Part shown: in pieces, positions 9,216-19,015 of the stretch
Layout: the number at the start of each line of letters is the position of its first letter
Position numbering within the stretch: position 1 is the stretch's first letter
Source: Alphaproteobacteria bacterium
GTDB taxonomy: Bacteria > Pseudomonadota > Alphaproteobacteria > RF32 > CAG-239
Length of the DNA: 64,000 nucleotides
Assembly: GCA_015062285.1 (NCBI GenBank)
Contig: SUUY01000006.1
Span: 1 to 64,000, forward strand
Reading direction: 5' to 3'
Notes under the pieces: model-generated
Told to the model about the DNA's origin: nothing
Database searches by the model: none
The model's input: the letters and a program-made list of their open reading frames with translations, nothing else
Position numbers and translations under genes: made by a program

Positions 9216-10040
9216 CTATACATTTTGCAGATCGGAATCTGCTTTTATTTTATGAAGCAAGGCTTTAACGTATTTATCCATACGCGAGCCTTCAGTGTAA
9301 TCTGCCGGAGCAATACAATCTACTCTGCCGTCTGCCAAAAGAGCATTAGCTGTTTTGGCTCCGTTTTTTCTGCGAGGAGTATATACTGCTGCAGCATGCC
9401 CGCCAAATTTCATGAGCATTGCCATACATGGAACATCGGTAATTCCGTCACCCACATAAAGAATATTGGTAAATGGAATATTGCGTTCTTCGGGCAAAGT
9501 TCGGTCATTTACCGACTTATCATTTTCCTCCAAACAACCTTTGCTGATGCGGAAAAGATACTGTGTTTTGGTTGTGTAGTTAACCACCTGTGCCGGCCAA
9601 ATAGCAACACCGTTGGCATCGTACATAAAACGACAAGCATAGACTTTGTTGAAGTTTTTGTAGATAGGCATACCCTCAACAATCTCACTCAAGCCCGAAG
9701 ACAGAAGATAATGCTCCACCTCAATACCAAGTTCCTTACCATAGGCATTAATACGATCAAACCAGTCTTCCACTCCCTTGAACAATTTGATGTTTTTGCC
9801 ATAGGAAGTAAAATCTTCTTTGGTAAAACCAACATTGCGAGAACGTGCTTCGTTCAACATAGTCAACATGTATGCCAAGTTGGAATCTGCTTTTTGTTCT
9901 GCGGCCAAAGCATCGGATTTATCCCAAAACTCTGCCGGTTTCATGTTTAACTTACTCATAAAATCATACTCTTGCATATTGCCTGGAGCAAGAGTGCCGT
10001 CGAAGTCATAGCATATAGCTACTTTAACAGTTTTCTTCAT
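9216..10040 (-). CDS. HAD-superfamily phosphatase
   Basis: A haloacid-dehalogenase-fold hydrolase of 274 aa, probably a cytosolic small-molecule phosphatase. Motif I is DFDGT at residues 12-16, with both catalytic Asp residues present. Motif II is LLSSG, about residue 115, and motif IV is GDGITDVP near 195-202. The cap insertion between motifs I and II is helical, as in phosphoserine-phosphatase-like members. The substrate is unknown. No clear Shine-Dalgarno precedes the ATG. The gene is convergent with tsaC and shares its terminator. Confidence 0.85.
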   Translation of the reverse strand: MKKTVKVAICYDFDGTLAPGNMQEYDFMSKLNMKPAEFWDKSDALAAEQKADSNLAYMLTMLNEARSRNVGFTKEDFTSYGKNIKLFKGVEDWFDRINAYGKELGIEVEHYLLSSGLSEIVEGMPIYKNFNKVYACRFMYDANGVAIWPAQVVNYTTKTQYLFRISKGCLEENDKSVNDRTLPEERNIPFTNILYVGDGITDVPCMAMLMKFGGHAAAVYTPRRKNGAKTANALLADGRVDCIAPADYTEGSRMDKYVKALLHKIKADSDLQNV

Positions 10041-10187
10041 ATATTATTTTGTATATTTATTTATAAAAGTTTCTTAATAATAAGTAATTGGTATGAGTCT
10101 TAAATCTTTTCTTCTATTTTGTCAAGTAGCTCTTGATTGTTGTCTAAAAATAGTGTAAGATGAGTTAAGTTATCAATGGAGGAAGCA

Positions 10188-10829
10188 ATGATTAAGTATT
10201 GCATTTGGGATGTGGGCAAAACAATATATCCTTATAGTTTGGATCCGCTTAACGAATATTGTATGAAACATTCGAGAAATCCTGAAGCCTTGGCTCAAAA
10301 AGGCGGGGTAAAAGCCTTTGACTTTGACCCATATATGAAAGGCAAAATTAATTTTAGAAAATTTTGTAATGATTTAAGCAAATTTTGCCAATTAAGAATG
10401 ACTTCGACTACTTTTATTAACATTAATAAAGAAATGCACCGAGGAGTAGGACAAGTATTCCCTGAAACTAAAGAAGCAATGGAATTTTTGCAATCTCAAG
10501 GCATAACAAACTGCATTTTATCCAACGCTCTTCCTAACCTTGCGGGTACAGGAATTGTTGAAGGATTGATTGATGAAAAAAATGCTTTTACCTCATATGA
10601 GCTGCGACTATTAAAGCCGAGTCCCAAAATTTTTAAGGCGGTGTTAGAAAGACTCGGAGCAAAACCTGAAGAAGTGATTTTTGTTGATGATAAGTTGAAA
10701 AATATTGAAGCTGCAAATAAACTTGGTATGCATGGAATTAAATATAACCGAGAGACAATTGTAAAGAATATTCATTCTATTACTGATGCCTTTAAACCAA
10801 GAATGGCTAAAGGAATCAAAACCAAATAA
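10188..10829 (+). CDS. HAD-like hydrolase with Gly in place of the second motif-I Asp
   Basis: A 213-aa HAD subfamily-I protein. Motif I reads IWDVGKT (D8, G10), so the usual general acid/base Asp is Gly. Motif II is ILSN near 109-112, the motif-III Lys lies in LLKPSPKIF near 142, and motif IV is FVDDKLKN near 165. YihX-like members and epoxide-hydrolase-linked members also carry DxG, so the change need not abolish function. The start at 10188 follows GGAGGA by 4 nt; an in-frame ATG at 10176 lacks a ribosome-binding site. An MFS gene follows after 79 bp. Confidence 0.8.
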   Translation: MIKYCIWDVGKTIYPYSLDPLNEYCMKHSRNPEALAQKGGVKAFDFDPYMKGKINFRKFCNDLSKFCQLRMTSTTFININKEMHRGVGQVFPETKEAMEFLQSQGITNCILSNALPNLAGTGIVEGLIDEKNAFTSYELRLLKPSPKIFKAVLERLGAKPEEVIFVDDKLKNIEAANKLGMHGIKYNRETIVKNIHSITDAFKPRMAKGIKTK

Positions 10830-10908
10830 GATTCATCCATTAAGAAATATTTTAGAATTTTAAAGCTATGGTTGAGCAAGTTGTAATAGCTTGCTGATTG
10901 TTTTACTA

Positions 10909-12072
10909 ATGAGAAAAAATATATTTCTATTTAATATTTATCATACCTGCGTGGGTTTATGGCTATTTTCTCCTCTTGCCATAATTTATTTTCAAGATAT
11001 TTGCCAATCTTACAGTATGGCAATTTTGGTGTACTCAATGATCTGTCTTACCACCAGTTTGACCGAAATTCCCGTAGGAGTTATATCAGACAGGTTGGGA
11101 AGAAGAACAAACATTATATTTGCAGCTGTTTTTATTTGTCTTGGTATGGTATTTTGGGCTTTAGCCGGAAAATTCGGGCTTCCGATGCTGTTTCTAGGAT
11201 CCGTATTCAGAGGTATCGGAGCATCATTGCATTCCGGCACTTGCGAAGCTTTTATGTATGAAACTATGTGTGATTTACGTTCTCGTAAATTGTTTGACAA
11301 AGTATACGCCAAGGCTATGAGTTATCATCAAATGGGATTGCTTGTGAGTGCTGTTTGCGGAATGATTGTTACCTACTATTTTCCGTTAATATATTTGGTT
11401 TGGCTTTCTGTTTTGCCGGCATTTATAAATATATTTATTACCCTTTTGCTAAAAGAACCAAAATCTTGTTTTGATAAGCAAATTTCTCCTTGGCAACAAA
11501 TTGTTCAAAGTTTCAGCTTATTGCTAAAAAAGAAAAAACTTCGTAATTATACCATTATGCGTGTGTTAACATCCGGTGTATTGCTTGGAGCTTATCGTTT
11601 TGAAGCTCTGTATTTTGCTCAACTTATTCCAATATATTTAATTAATGTGGTACGTATTATTACCCATGGTTGCGGATATATAAGCTTTGCTTTGGTAGGT
11701 GTATTAAAACAGTTTAGTTTTCTTAAAATGTTATTTTATTCTAATTTGGTCATGGCTGCAATCAGAGCTATCGGATTGGCCTTAAACAATTCGTTGACCC
11801 CTTTTCTGACTGCATTTTATAATTTGGGATATGGAATAAGTTCAACAGCACAAACTACATTATTGCAAAAAGAATATAACAAAAGTTTACGCGCAACAAT
11901 GCATTCATTAAGTGATTTTATAGGTGGTTTTTCGGTGACTGTTATCGGATATATTTTGGGTGTTATTGCCGATTTGTTTTCGCTTAGAACAGCACTGTTA
12001 GTAATGGTCATAGCCCAAATTTTATTGGCTGTCGGATATAATAATTTATTTAAGATTTATGGTAAAAAATAA
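10909..12072 (+). CDS. MFS transporter
   Basis: A 12-helix major-facilitator-superfamily inner-membrane transporter of 387 aa. The family's loop 2-3 signature GVISDRLGRRTN is visible near residues 56-67. The rest is a regular series of hydrophobic segments with a basic central loop (LLKKKKLRN near 210). The substrate cannot be inferred. The start was set at the ATG at 10909; an in-frame TTG at 10891 would add six residues, and neither has a good Shine-Dalgarno. An OmpA-type lipoprotein gene starts 18 bp after the stop and has its own ribosome-binding site. Confidence 0.87.
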   Translation: MRKNIFLFNIYHTCVGLWLFSPLAIIYFQDICQSYSMAILVYSMICLTTSLTEIPVGVISDRLGRRTNIIFAAVFICLGMVFWALAGKFGLPMLFLGSVFRGIGASLHSGTCEAFMYETMCDLRSRKLFDKVYAKAMSYHQMGLLVSAVCGMIVTYYFPLIYLVWLSVLPAFINIFITLLLKEPKSCFDKQISPWQQIVQSFSLLLKKKKLRNYTIMRVLTSGVLLGAYRFEALYFAQLIPIYLINVVRIITHGCGYISFALVGVLKQFSFLKMLFYSNLVMAAIRAIGLALNNSLTPFLTAFYNLGYGISSTAQTTLLQKEYNKSLRATMHSLSDFIGGFSVTVIGYILGVIADLFSLRTALLVMVIAQILLAVGYNNLFKIYGKK

Positions 12073-12090
12073 AATGAAAGGAACAAAATA

Positions 12091-12726
12091 ATGAAAAAAT
12101 CTGCTATTTTATCGTTAATGGCTTTAGTTTTTTTAAGTGCATGTGCAACAGATCCTTATACCGGAGAAAAAAAAGTATCTAAAACCGCTTGGGGAACAGG
12201 GATTGGTGCATTAGCAGGCGCAGGAATAGGAGCTTTGGCCGGAGGCGAAAAAGGTGCATTGATAGGTGCCGGTGTAGGAGCTGCTGCCGGAGCCGGCGGA
12301 GGCGCTTATATGGATATTCAGGCACGCAAACTCAGACAAAAATTGTTGGGCACGGGAGTACAAGTAAAACAAATTGAGGGAAAAATATTTTTAGTTATGC
12401 CCGGAAACATAACGTTTGATACCAACAAAGACGTGATTAAAACATCATTTATGCCGGTTTTAGATTCAGTTTCTATGGTTTTGAAAGAATATAACAAAAC
12501 CAAAATTTTAGTAAACGGATATACAGACAATACCGGAAATGACACAATTAATATTCCTCTTTCTCAAAAAAGAGCCAATGCCGTAGCTCATTATCTCAAC
12601 CTGCATGGGGTGAATGCAAATCGAATTATCAGCCAAGGATTTGGGGCTTCAAACCCGATTGCTGATAATAATACACCTTTGGGACGCGAACAAAACCGCA
12701 GAGTGGAGTTAGTTATCAGTCATTAG
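12091..12726 (+). CDS. OmpA-family outer-membrane lipoprotein (YiaD/Pal-like)
   Basis: A 211-aa lipoprotein. It has a signal peptide with lipobox LSAC (Cys18) and then a Gly-zipper segment at about residues 37-75 (repeated GALAGAG/GAGVGAAAGAG). A C-terminal OmpA domain follows at about 100-210, with the peptidoglycan-binding pattern NGYTDNTG and later SQKRANAVAHYL and GREQNRRVEL. It probably tethers the outer membrane to peptidoglycan. AAAGGAAC precedes the start. The last residues VISH and the TAG lie in a TCATTAG repeat, so the native C-terminus may have been altered by that element. Confidence 0.93.
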   Translation: MKKSAILSLMALVFLSACATDPYTGEKKVSKTAWGTGIGALAGAGIGALAGGEKGALIGAGVGAAAGAGGGAYMDIQARKLRQKLLGTGVQVKQIEGKIFLVMPGNITFDTNKDVIKTSFMPVLDSVSMVLKEYNKTKILVNGYTDNTGNDTINIPLSQKRANAVAHYLNLHGVNANRIISQGFGASNPIADNNTPLGREQNRRVELVISH

Positions 12727-12756
12727 TCATTAGTCATTAGGCGTAAGTGATTAGGG
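12718..12756 (+). repeat. TCATTAG intergenic repeat element
   Basis: Three tandem AGTCATT units, then GGCGTAAGTGATTAGGG, overlap the stop of the OmpA-type lipoprotein gene. The tail GTAAGTGATTAGGG is shared with the copy at 18977-19010. Confidence 0.65.
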
Positions 12757-12757
12757 A

Positions 12758-12784
12758 GGGTTTGCAAATGCAAGCCCTTTTTTG
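12758..12784 (+). terminator. terminator of the OmpA-type lipoprotein gene
   Basis: A 9-bp stem GGGTTTGCA/TGCAAGCCC with one G-T pair and a 2-nt loop is followed by six T residues. Confidence 0.8.
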
Positions 12785-12872
12785 TGGATAAAACACGATA
12801 AAGTTAACAGTTTATTAATAATATAGTATGGTGTTGTCATCGCGATATTTAATTATATATAGGTTGTTAACA

Positions 12873-15800
12873 ATGAAAAGAGTATTTCGCCCTTTTATTT
12901 CCGGACTGGCTTTACTTGCCTTTTGGTTCAGCACATTAGTTGCCTTTCCGGTGCACGCATATTATTTTAATCAGCTACAGCTAAATCGCAGTGATTTTGC
13001 AAAAATATATAATATGGCAGCAAGAGGACAAATATCAGAACTCAAGTCATTAATGTTATTCAACAAACTCAATATTGATGCACCAAACCCCGGTGGTGAC
13101 AACGGTGTTTGTGTTGCTGTAAAACAACAAAACGTTACCGCATATCGAACATTTAGATTACTTGGTGCCAACCCCAGACCAAACTGCTCATGGAGAATTG
13201 GACACTTTGATGAATTTGTGAGCCGTGTTGAAGGAAAATCTGTAATCAGTACAAAACCGGCTACCATTGCTCGTACATACAAACCTGCTACATTACAAAG
13301 CCCAAGACCCATCTCGTCATCAACAACAGTATCATCAGGTATAAGTTCAAGTGCTTGGTGGTGGACCGGCGGAGCGTTATTGGCCGGAGGAGTTGCTGTT
13401 GCTGCCGGCGGTGGCGGCGGTGGCGGTAGCAGCAATGGCGATAGTAGTAATGGCAGTGGTGGTAATGATAGTGGAGAAGATGATTGTCCCTCAATAGTCT
13501 GTGGTGTCGACGAGCAATGTATTGCCACTAATGCATGTGGCGGTTGTACTGCTTGCGAGTGCCCTAAAATTACATGTTCTGCAGATGAAATTTGCACAGC
13601 TACAAATGCTTGTGGCGGTTGCACTAAATGTACTGAAAAATGTTCGGCCACTCCTTGTGCCGAAGGGTGCTATGTTGATTTGCCAAAGCCTGGCGAGAAC
13701 TATTCTTGTCGTGCTAAAAATCAATGTGGTGGTTGTGAAGAGTGGTTGCCTATAGGAATATCTAACAATAGCTTCAGCCGCTATTTTATTGATACAGACG
13801 GTGATAATGAAGGAGACATCAGTAAGGAATATTTAGGCGATGCTAAAACCTGGGGCGGACTTTTTTCTTATATGAAATCACTTACCAACCGAGCAACTAT
13901 TGATCTCACCGGAAACGATGGTGCGGTCGGTATTATGTCAGCACTTTATGATGACCTTGATACAGCCTTACTGAATGACATGGAAGAAGGTAATGCAGAC
14001 ATCATAAATGAAGGAGATATCAATATTAATGCAAACAAAGGTATAGGTATTTTGACTGTGGGCAATAATAACACTTTAATGAACGCTGAAGATTCGACCA
14101 TAGATATCAACGGGTATGATGGCACAGGTATTGCCGGATATGGTCAAAATGTGATTTATAACGAAGGAAATATATCTTTGAGTGGACAAGCAACGTCTTT
14201 TCTTACTGAAGATGATATTATAGCAATACCTTTGAGCGGTTATTTTCTTGATACAGCAAAAGAAAATTCCGGCATATATCTGAATAGCCATAATTCTGAT
14301 GATACCGTCGGAAGCCACATATTTAATTCAGGAAGCATTGTTTTGGATTACGAATCTTCTCCTGAAACCGAAACTGATCAGTATATCAGTGTTAAAGGTA
14401 TTTCTGCAGTTAACAATACTTCAACAGCACAACTATATATACAAAACTCCGGTGACATCAATATTGGATATCGCGATAGTGAAAACACCCAGCCATCATC
14501 TGCAAATAATTTAGCGGTGGGAATTCAAGCAATAGGTAATGGCATAAAAACTGATGGTAATCATGATTCATTGTTAGAAAACACAGGAGACATCTCTTTA
14601 TCAGGAATCGCTTCAATGGTGGGAATCGCGGCACACAATATTGCTGTACAAAACTCCGGAAGTATCAATATTACAGATAGCCTTAATGGAGATAGTAAAA
14701 TATATGGTATTGTTGTATCCGGCAATTCCCAACTGATACATTCGGGGGTCATAAATTTATATGGCAATAATAAAACTGCTATTGCGATGATCGGTGGAAA
14801 TAACAATGATGAAGAAGGAACATCTGTTAAATTAGAAAAACGAGATGATTCCGATACCTATATTGGCGGCGATATTGAAATTATCGGAAGCAATAACAGT
14901 CTGGATATCGGTGAAGGAGTTCAATTAGAAGGCAATATCGAAACTAAAAATTATTATAACAACTCGGTCAACAACAGCGGTGTAATAAATGCACAAAGTT
15001 TGCAAGCAACGAGCATTATCAATAATGGCGAGATAAACTTATCGGGAGTTTCGCAAATTACAGCCGGATCATTTAGCAACAACGGAACTTTAAAACTTAA
15101 TGCCGGAACTGAAATTACTCCTATTTATGTTGAAAATGGAACAATAGATATCAGCGGAGCAGAATTTTTACCTGATACATCAGCAACTCCATTATTAACT
15201 TTGCACGTAAAAGAAGAAAGCAACCCCGATAACATATATAATTTTAAAATGTGCAACATTGACTTGAGCACAGAACAACATGATGCATCGACGGTATTAA
15301 ATGTTGATTTAAGTGACCGCACTTATGACAAATATAACCTTGAAATCGGTAATTGGAAACTGGCAGAGCGTATGACTACCGCTCTCGGTTTTAGTGGTGA
15401 TATTGCAACCGGTGGAGTGCTCGATCTGACTATTAGCGGGCCAATGACATTAAGCCGCGGAACCGATGGTTTTATAACAGGGGCTGACTCTTTTACAAAT
15501 AATATAACCATAACCCAGTCAGGAAGCATTGATATTACAGGCCTCTCTGCCGGAGATGAGGTTAACGTATTTGATGTTGCAAATTCTGATTACACTGAAA
15601 TTATAAACGGCGGATTAATAAGCGTAAACAATGCATCGACCGGTTATATTATTAAGGGAAATGATGCAAGCGATTTTGTAAATAATGGTACAATTAAAAC
15701 ATCAACCTCTATTGCTAACGATATAAATACTTTTATTAATAATGGCACTGTACAGCATTTCGGAAACGGATTGGCCTTCGCTAATGTTAGTGCATTTACA

Positions 15801-18800
15801 AATTATGATACTATAGAAACCAATGGCCAACTTATAAACGTTAGTTCTCCGTCTTCAAACATAACAAATGGCAAGGAGGGAGTTATAACCGGTTCGGAAG
15901 AAGCAACATCTCCGCTAATATACATGAATGGAGGCAGTTTAATTAACCAAGGTACGATACAAGCAGATAGAGCTGATACTTCTACTATTTATATGAATAC
16001 TCCTATTTCTTTTAGTAATACCGGAACGATATCTAATTCAAAAGGAACGGCTTTGAGTATTATTAACAGCACTAATGATGTCGATAAATATACAAATAAC
16101 GGCACTATCAAAGGGGTTATTCCTGTTTATATGGAAAATTCATCTTTCTCAAACCTCGGCGATATTGAAATGGTAAATCAATATGGTATTCAAGGCAAAG
16201 ATTCTAATATTGATAATAAAGAAGGAGGAAGCATTACCAAAACGGATACAACTTCCAATGACGATCTCTATGCGATTACAACTGAATGCTCTGATAGTAG
16301 TTGCAATATAACTAATGACGGAACAATAGAATTATCCGGCGGTGGAAATATTGTGGGAATAAACAGTCTGGGTGGTTTTTCGATAATAAACAATGCTAAA
16401 ACACCGGAAAAAATATATGTAAAAGCGACTGCCGGAGGAGCTGCTATCGGAATACAAAATGTTCACCGTGAAACCGATGCTTCCGGTACCCAAAGTGATA
16501 TATTTAATTATGGTATTATTGAAGCCAACGCTAATTCCTATAGTTATGGTATAAAAGTAGCGGGGTACTATGATGTAAATTCCGGTGTGTACATAAAAAA
16601 TGGTCGATCTTACAGCGCAACCGATGCTTTAATTAAAACATCAGCCGGCGGACAAGCCTATGGTATTTATGTAGATAACATGAAAGTAAAAATAGAAAAC
16701 AATAGTGAAATAACTTCATCATCAAGTGGTTCAGCTTACGGTATTTATGTTAATAATCCCAATGCTATTATTGATACATATATTTCAAACTCTGCCTATG
16801 GCACAATAAATGTTGATACGGGAGGAGCTGCTTATGGAATATATATTAAGGATGCTATATCCGGGGACTACGATATTAATAATGAGGGAAATATTTATGT
16901 AGAAACAAATAACGAAGGAGCAGGAATACACGTTGAAAGTAGTATTAATACAATCAGCAATAGAGGGAATATAACTGTTGACTCTGGCAAGAATACCTAC
17001 GGAATCAGGGTAAATGGGGAAGTAAATACTATTGAGAACGATGGCGAGATTACTGTTAAGGCAGATACAGAAGGTAACGGAATAGAGATTAACGACTATA
17101 TTGAAAATATTACCAATAGCGGAAAAATAGCAGTTGAATCAAATGGTAATTCTTATGGAATATATGCTCCTTATGCAAATAGTGTAGATAATTATGGAGA
17201 AATTACCGTAAATGCTGTAAATAACGGTATAGGCATATTTGTCGGTGAATACGGAAATCAAGCTACAGATGCTGGAAAATATATAAATCATAAACAAGGC
17301 TCCATAATAGTAAATGCCGGCAATGCAAAAGGCATAATGGCCGACAATCGACTAGACACTCTCCAAAACGACGGACATATTGAGGTTAACGGAAAAACCA
17401 ATGCTTATGGCATATACGCAACTCATGCTTATGAAGTTATCAATACCGGAACAATTAAACTATCTGTTGATTCCGGAGGAATCGCCTATGGTATATATGC
17501 TCCTGATGCCCATATCATAACTAATACCGGAACAATAGATATGACCGGGTGTAAAGGTAGTACGTGTATATCTACTTACGGAGAACAAGATGCCACTGAC
17601 CCTGCTAATGCTTCTGTTGCTATGATGCGAATGGTAAACAGAGGTAATATATCTTCAAATTCGGCAATGAATTTCGGTGGAGAAAACAACGGTGTTCAAA
17701 CTACCGTACTTGGAGCAAACGGAACATTCAAAGCTCCTGAGTTGTCCGGAACATTGTTTGTGGCTTCTGATACAACGATCGGAAGCAATGAAGATGAATA
17801 TGTTGAAGAAAATGCTCTTGTGGCAGACAAAATTGATGTAAATGTTGAATCCGAATCAATAATGTTTGCATCCTCTTTGGTCAACAATTCGGGATCTGCC
17901 AATGTACTTATGTCAAGAAATTCTTTTAACAATATTATGGAAGATCAAAAACTGGCTGAATATTTGGAGCAAAATTATCAAGCCGGAAACCGAGTAGATT
18001 TGTTTGATACTATAAAAAATGCTTCATCTTATAGTGAACTCAAATTGGCTACAGATAAGATTTTTGGCGGCAACTTCTTCCCTCTGTTAGCATTACAAAA
18101 CCAGCAACGCATACGCAACTTTGGGCAAACAATGGAAGATTTGGTGCTTGATAAGAAAAACTTAAAAGATGAAAGATCCGTTGTGGTATTTAATAACTAC
18201 TATAACGATCAAGATAACGATAAGTCATATATCGGCTATGAAGACAGAGTAACCGGTGTTTCTGCTTTGTTTGATAAGATGATATCAAGGGATTATCGTT
18301 TTGGTGCCGGTGTCGGATTGTATAATGCATATACAGATTTTGATAATGATGATAGTCGAAGAGACAGCATTGTTCAATTTTATCTGACCAATCTCTTTGA
18401 TTATGACAATTTCGGAGCTTTGATTATGCCATTTGGCGGATATGGACATGGTGAGTATAAACGTTATGCCAATGGTGTGAAGAATGAGCCTGGATTTGAT
18501 GTATGGTATGCCGGTATCAACAATCGAGTATTTTTGAAAAACAATATCGGAGGGTGGAAATTTGAACCTACTGCCGAACTAAACATCAGCAATATATATC
18601 AAAACAAAATAAAAGAAAAACGAAATACTACTTTCAAGGCTAATAATTCGCTTTCAGCAGAAATAGGTGTCGGTGCTTATGTTAAAAAAGACATTGACTT
18701 TGGTGAAAAAGGTAATTTGAGCCTTAGTGGAGGAGTAATGTGTTATCGAGAGCTCAATAATAATACATATGATGATGTAAAAGCTTCTATTATCGGTATG

Positions 18801-18971
18801 GATGGAGAATATAACATTAAAGGATATGATAATGATCTTAACCGTGCCGAGTTGAGCCTGAAAGCCGAATATAAGATTAATAGTTGGAGTATATATGGCG
18901 AATTGATGCAAAACTTTGGCGGTGATAATGACAATACCATATATAATGCAGGCATTAAGTTAGCATTCTAA
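12873..18971 (+). CDS. giant autotransporter with Cys-rich linker
   Basis: A type V secreted surface protein of 2,032 aa. A signal peptide (MKRVFRPFISGLALLAFW..., cleavage after VHA) is followed by a ~110-residue domain that vaguely resembles an ankyrin-like helical pair. A hydrophobic Gly-rich segment (WWWTGGALLAGG) lies near residues 160-180. A Cys-rich region at about 204-290 holds 18 Cys in CGGC-type repeats. The long passenger consists of short beta-helix repeats (N-x-G-x-I types). From about 1,250 to 1,580 there is a ~35-residue repeat built on AYGIYV. The last ~270 residues form the autotransporter barrel ending in Phe (IKLAF). The start was chosen by the signal peptide; an in-frame ATG at 12828 would add 15 residues before it. 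Likely role: adhesion or surface structure. Confidence 0.92.
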   Translation: MKRVFRPFISGLALLAFWFSTLVAFPVHAYYFNQLQLNRSDFAKIYNMAARGQISELKSLMLFNKLNIDAPNPGGDNGVCVAVKQQNVTAYRTFRLLGANPRPNCSWRIGHFDEFVSRVEGKSVISTKPATIARTYKPATLQSPRPISSSTTVSSGISSSAWWWTGGALLAGGVAVAAGGGGGGGSSNGDSSNGSGGNDSGEDDCPSIVCGVDEQCIATNACGGCTACECPKITCSADEICTATNACGGCTKCTEKCSATPCAEGCYVDLPKPGENYSCRAKNQCGGCEEWLPIGISNNSFSRYFIDTDGDNEGDISKEYLGDAKTWGGLFSYMKSLTNRATIDLTGNDGAVGIMSALYDDLDTALLNDMEEGNADIINEGDININANKGIGILTVGNNNTLMNAEDSTIDINGYDGTGIAGYGQNVIYNEGNISLSGQATSFLTEDDIIAIPLSGYFLDTAKENSGIYLNSHNSDDTVGSHIFNSGSIVLDYESSPETETDQYISVKGISAVNNTSTAQLYIQNSGDINIGYRDSENTQPSSANNLAVGIQAIGNGIKTDGNHDSLLENTGDISLSGIASMVGIAAHNIAVQNSGSINITDSLNGDSKIYGIVVSGNSQLIHSGVINLYGNNKTAIAMIGGNNNDEEGTSVKLEKRDDSDTYIGGDIEIIGSNNSLDIGEGVQLEGNIETKNYYNNSVNNSGVINAQSLQATSIINNGEINLSGVSQITAGSFSNNGTLKLNAGTEITPIYVENGTIDISGAEFLPDTSATPLLTLHVKEESNPDNIYNFKMCNIDLSTEQHDASTVLNVDLSDRTYDKYNLEIGNWKLAERMTTALGFSGDIATGGVLDLTISGPMTLSRGTDGFITGADSFTNNITITQSGSIDITGLSAGDEVNVFDVANSDYTEIINGGLISVNNASTGYIIKGNDASDFVNNGTIKTSTSIANDINTFINNGTVQHFGNGLAFANVSAFTNYDTIETNGQLINVSSPSSNITNGKEGVITGSEEATSPLIYMNGGSLINQGTIQADRADTSTIYMNTPISFSNTGTISNSKGTALSIINSTNDVDKYTNNGTIKGVIPVYMENSSFSNLGDIEMVNQYGIQGKDSNIDNKEGGSITKTDTTSNDDLYAITTECSDSSCNITNDGTIELSGGGNIVGINSLGGFSIINNAKTPEKIYVKATAGGAAIGIQNVHRETDASGTQSDIFNYGIIEANANSYSYGIKVAGYYDVNSGVYIKNGRSYSATDALIKTSAGGQAYGIYVDNMKVKIENNSEITSSSSGSAYGIYVNNPNAIIDTYISNSAYGTINVDTGGAAYGIYIKDAISGDYDINNEGNIYVETNNEGAGIHVESSINTISNRGNITVDSGKNTYGIRVNGEVNTIENDGEITVKADTEGNGIEINDYIENITNSGKIAVESNGNSYGIYAPYANSVDNYGEITVNAVNNGIGIFVGEYGNQATDAGKYINHKQGSIIVNAGNAKGIMADNRLDTLQNDGHIEVNGKTNAYGIYATHAYEVINTGTIKLSVDSGGIAYGIYAPDAHIITNTGTIDMTGCKGSTCISTYGEQDATDPANASVAMMRMVNRGNISSNSAMNFGGENNGVQTTVLGANGTFKAPELSGTLFVASDTTIGSNEDEYVEENALVADKIDVNVESESIMFASSLVNNSGSANVLMSRNSFNNIMEDQKLAEYLEQNYQAGNRVDLFDTIKNASSYSELKLATDKIFGGNFFPLLALQNQQRIRNFGQTMEDLVLDKKNLKDERSVVVFNNYYNDQDNDKSYIGYEDRVTGVSALFDKMISRDYRFGAGVGLYNAYTDFDNDDSRRDSIVQFYLTNLFDYDNFGALIMPFGGYGHGEYKRYANGVKNEPGFDVWYAGINNRVFLKNNIGGWKFEPTAELNISNIYQNKIKEKRNTTFKANNSLSAEIGVGAYVKKDIDFGEKGNLSLSGGVMCYRELNNNTYDDVKASIIGMDGEYNIKGYDNDLNRAELSLKAEYKINSWSIYGELMQNFGGDNDNTIYNAGIKLAF

Positions 18972-18976
18972 ACTTT

Positions 18977-19010
18977 TAGTCATTAGTAATTGGGTGTAAG
19001 TGATTAGGGG
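18977..19010 (+). repeat. TCATTAG intergenic repeat element
   Basis: TAGTCATTAGTAATT then GGGTGTAAGTGATTAGGGG begins 6 bp after the autotransporter stop. It matches the tail of the copy at 12718-12756 and abuts the 80-bp repeat array. Confidence 0.6.
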
Positions 19011-19015
19011 TAGCC

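Noticed and set aside
10891..10908. TTG at 10891 as start of the MFS gene
   Set aside because: It has no Shine-Dalgarno, and the downstream ATG at 10909 gives a normal MFS N-terminus.
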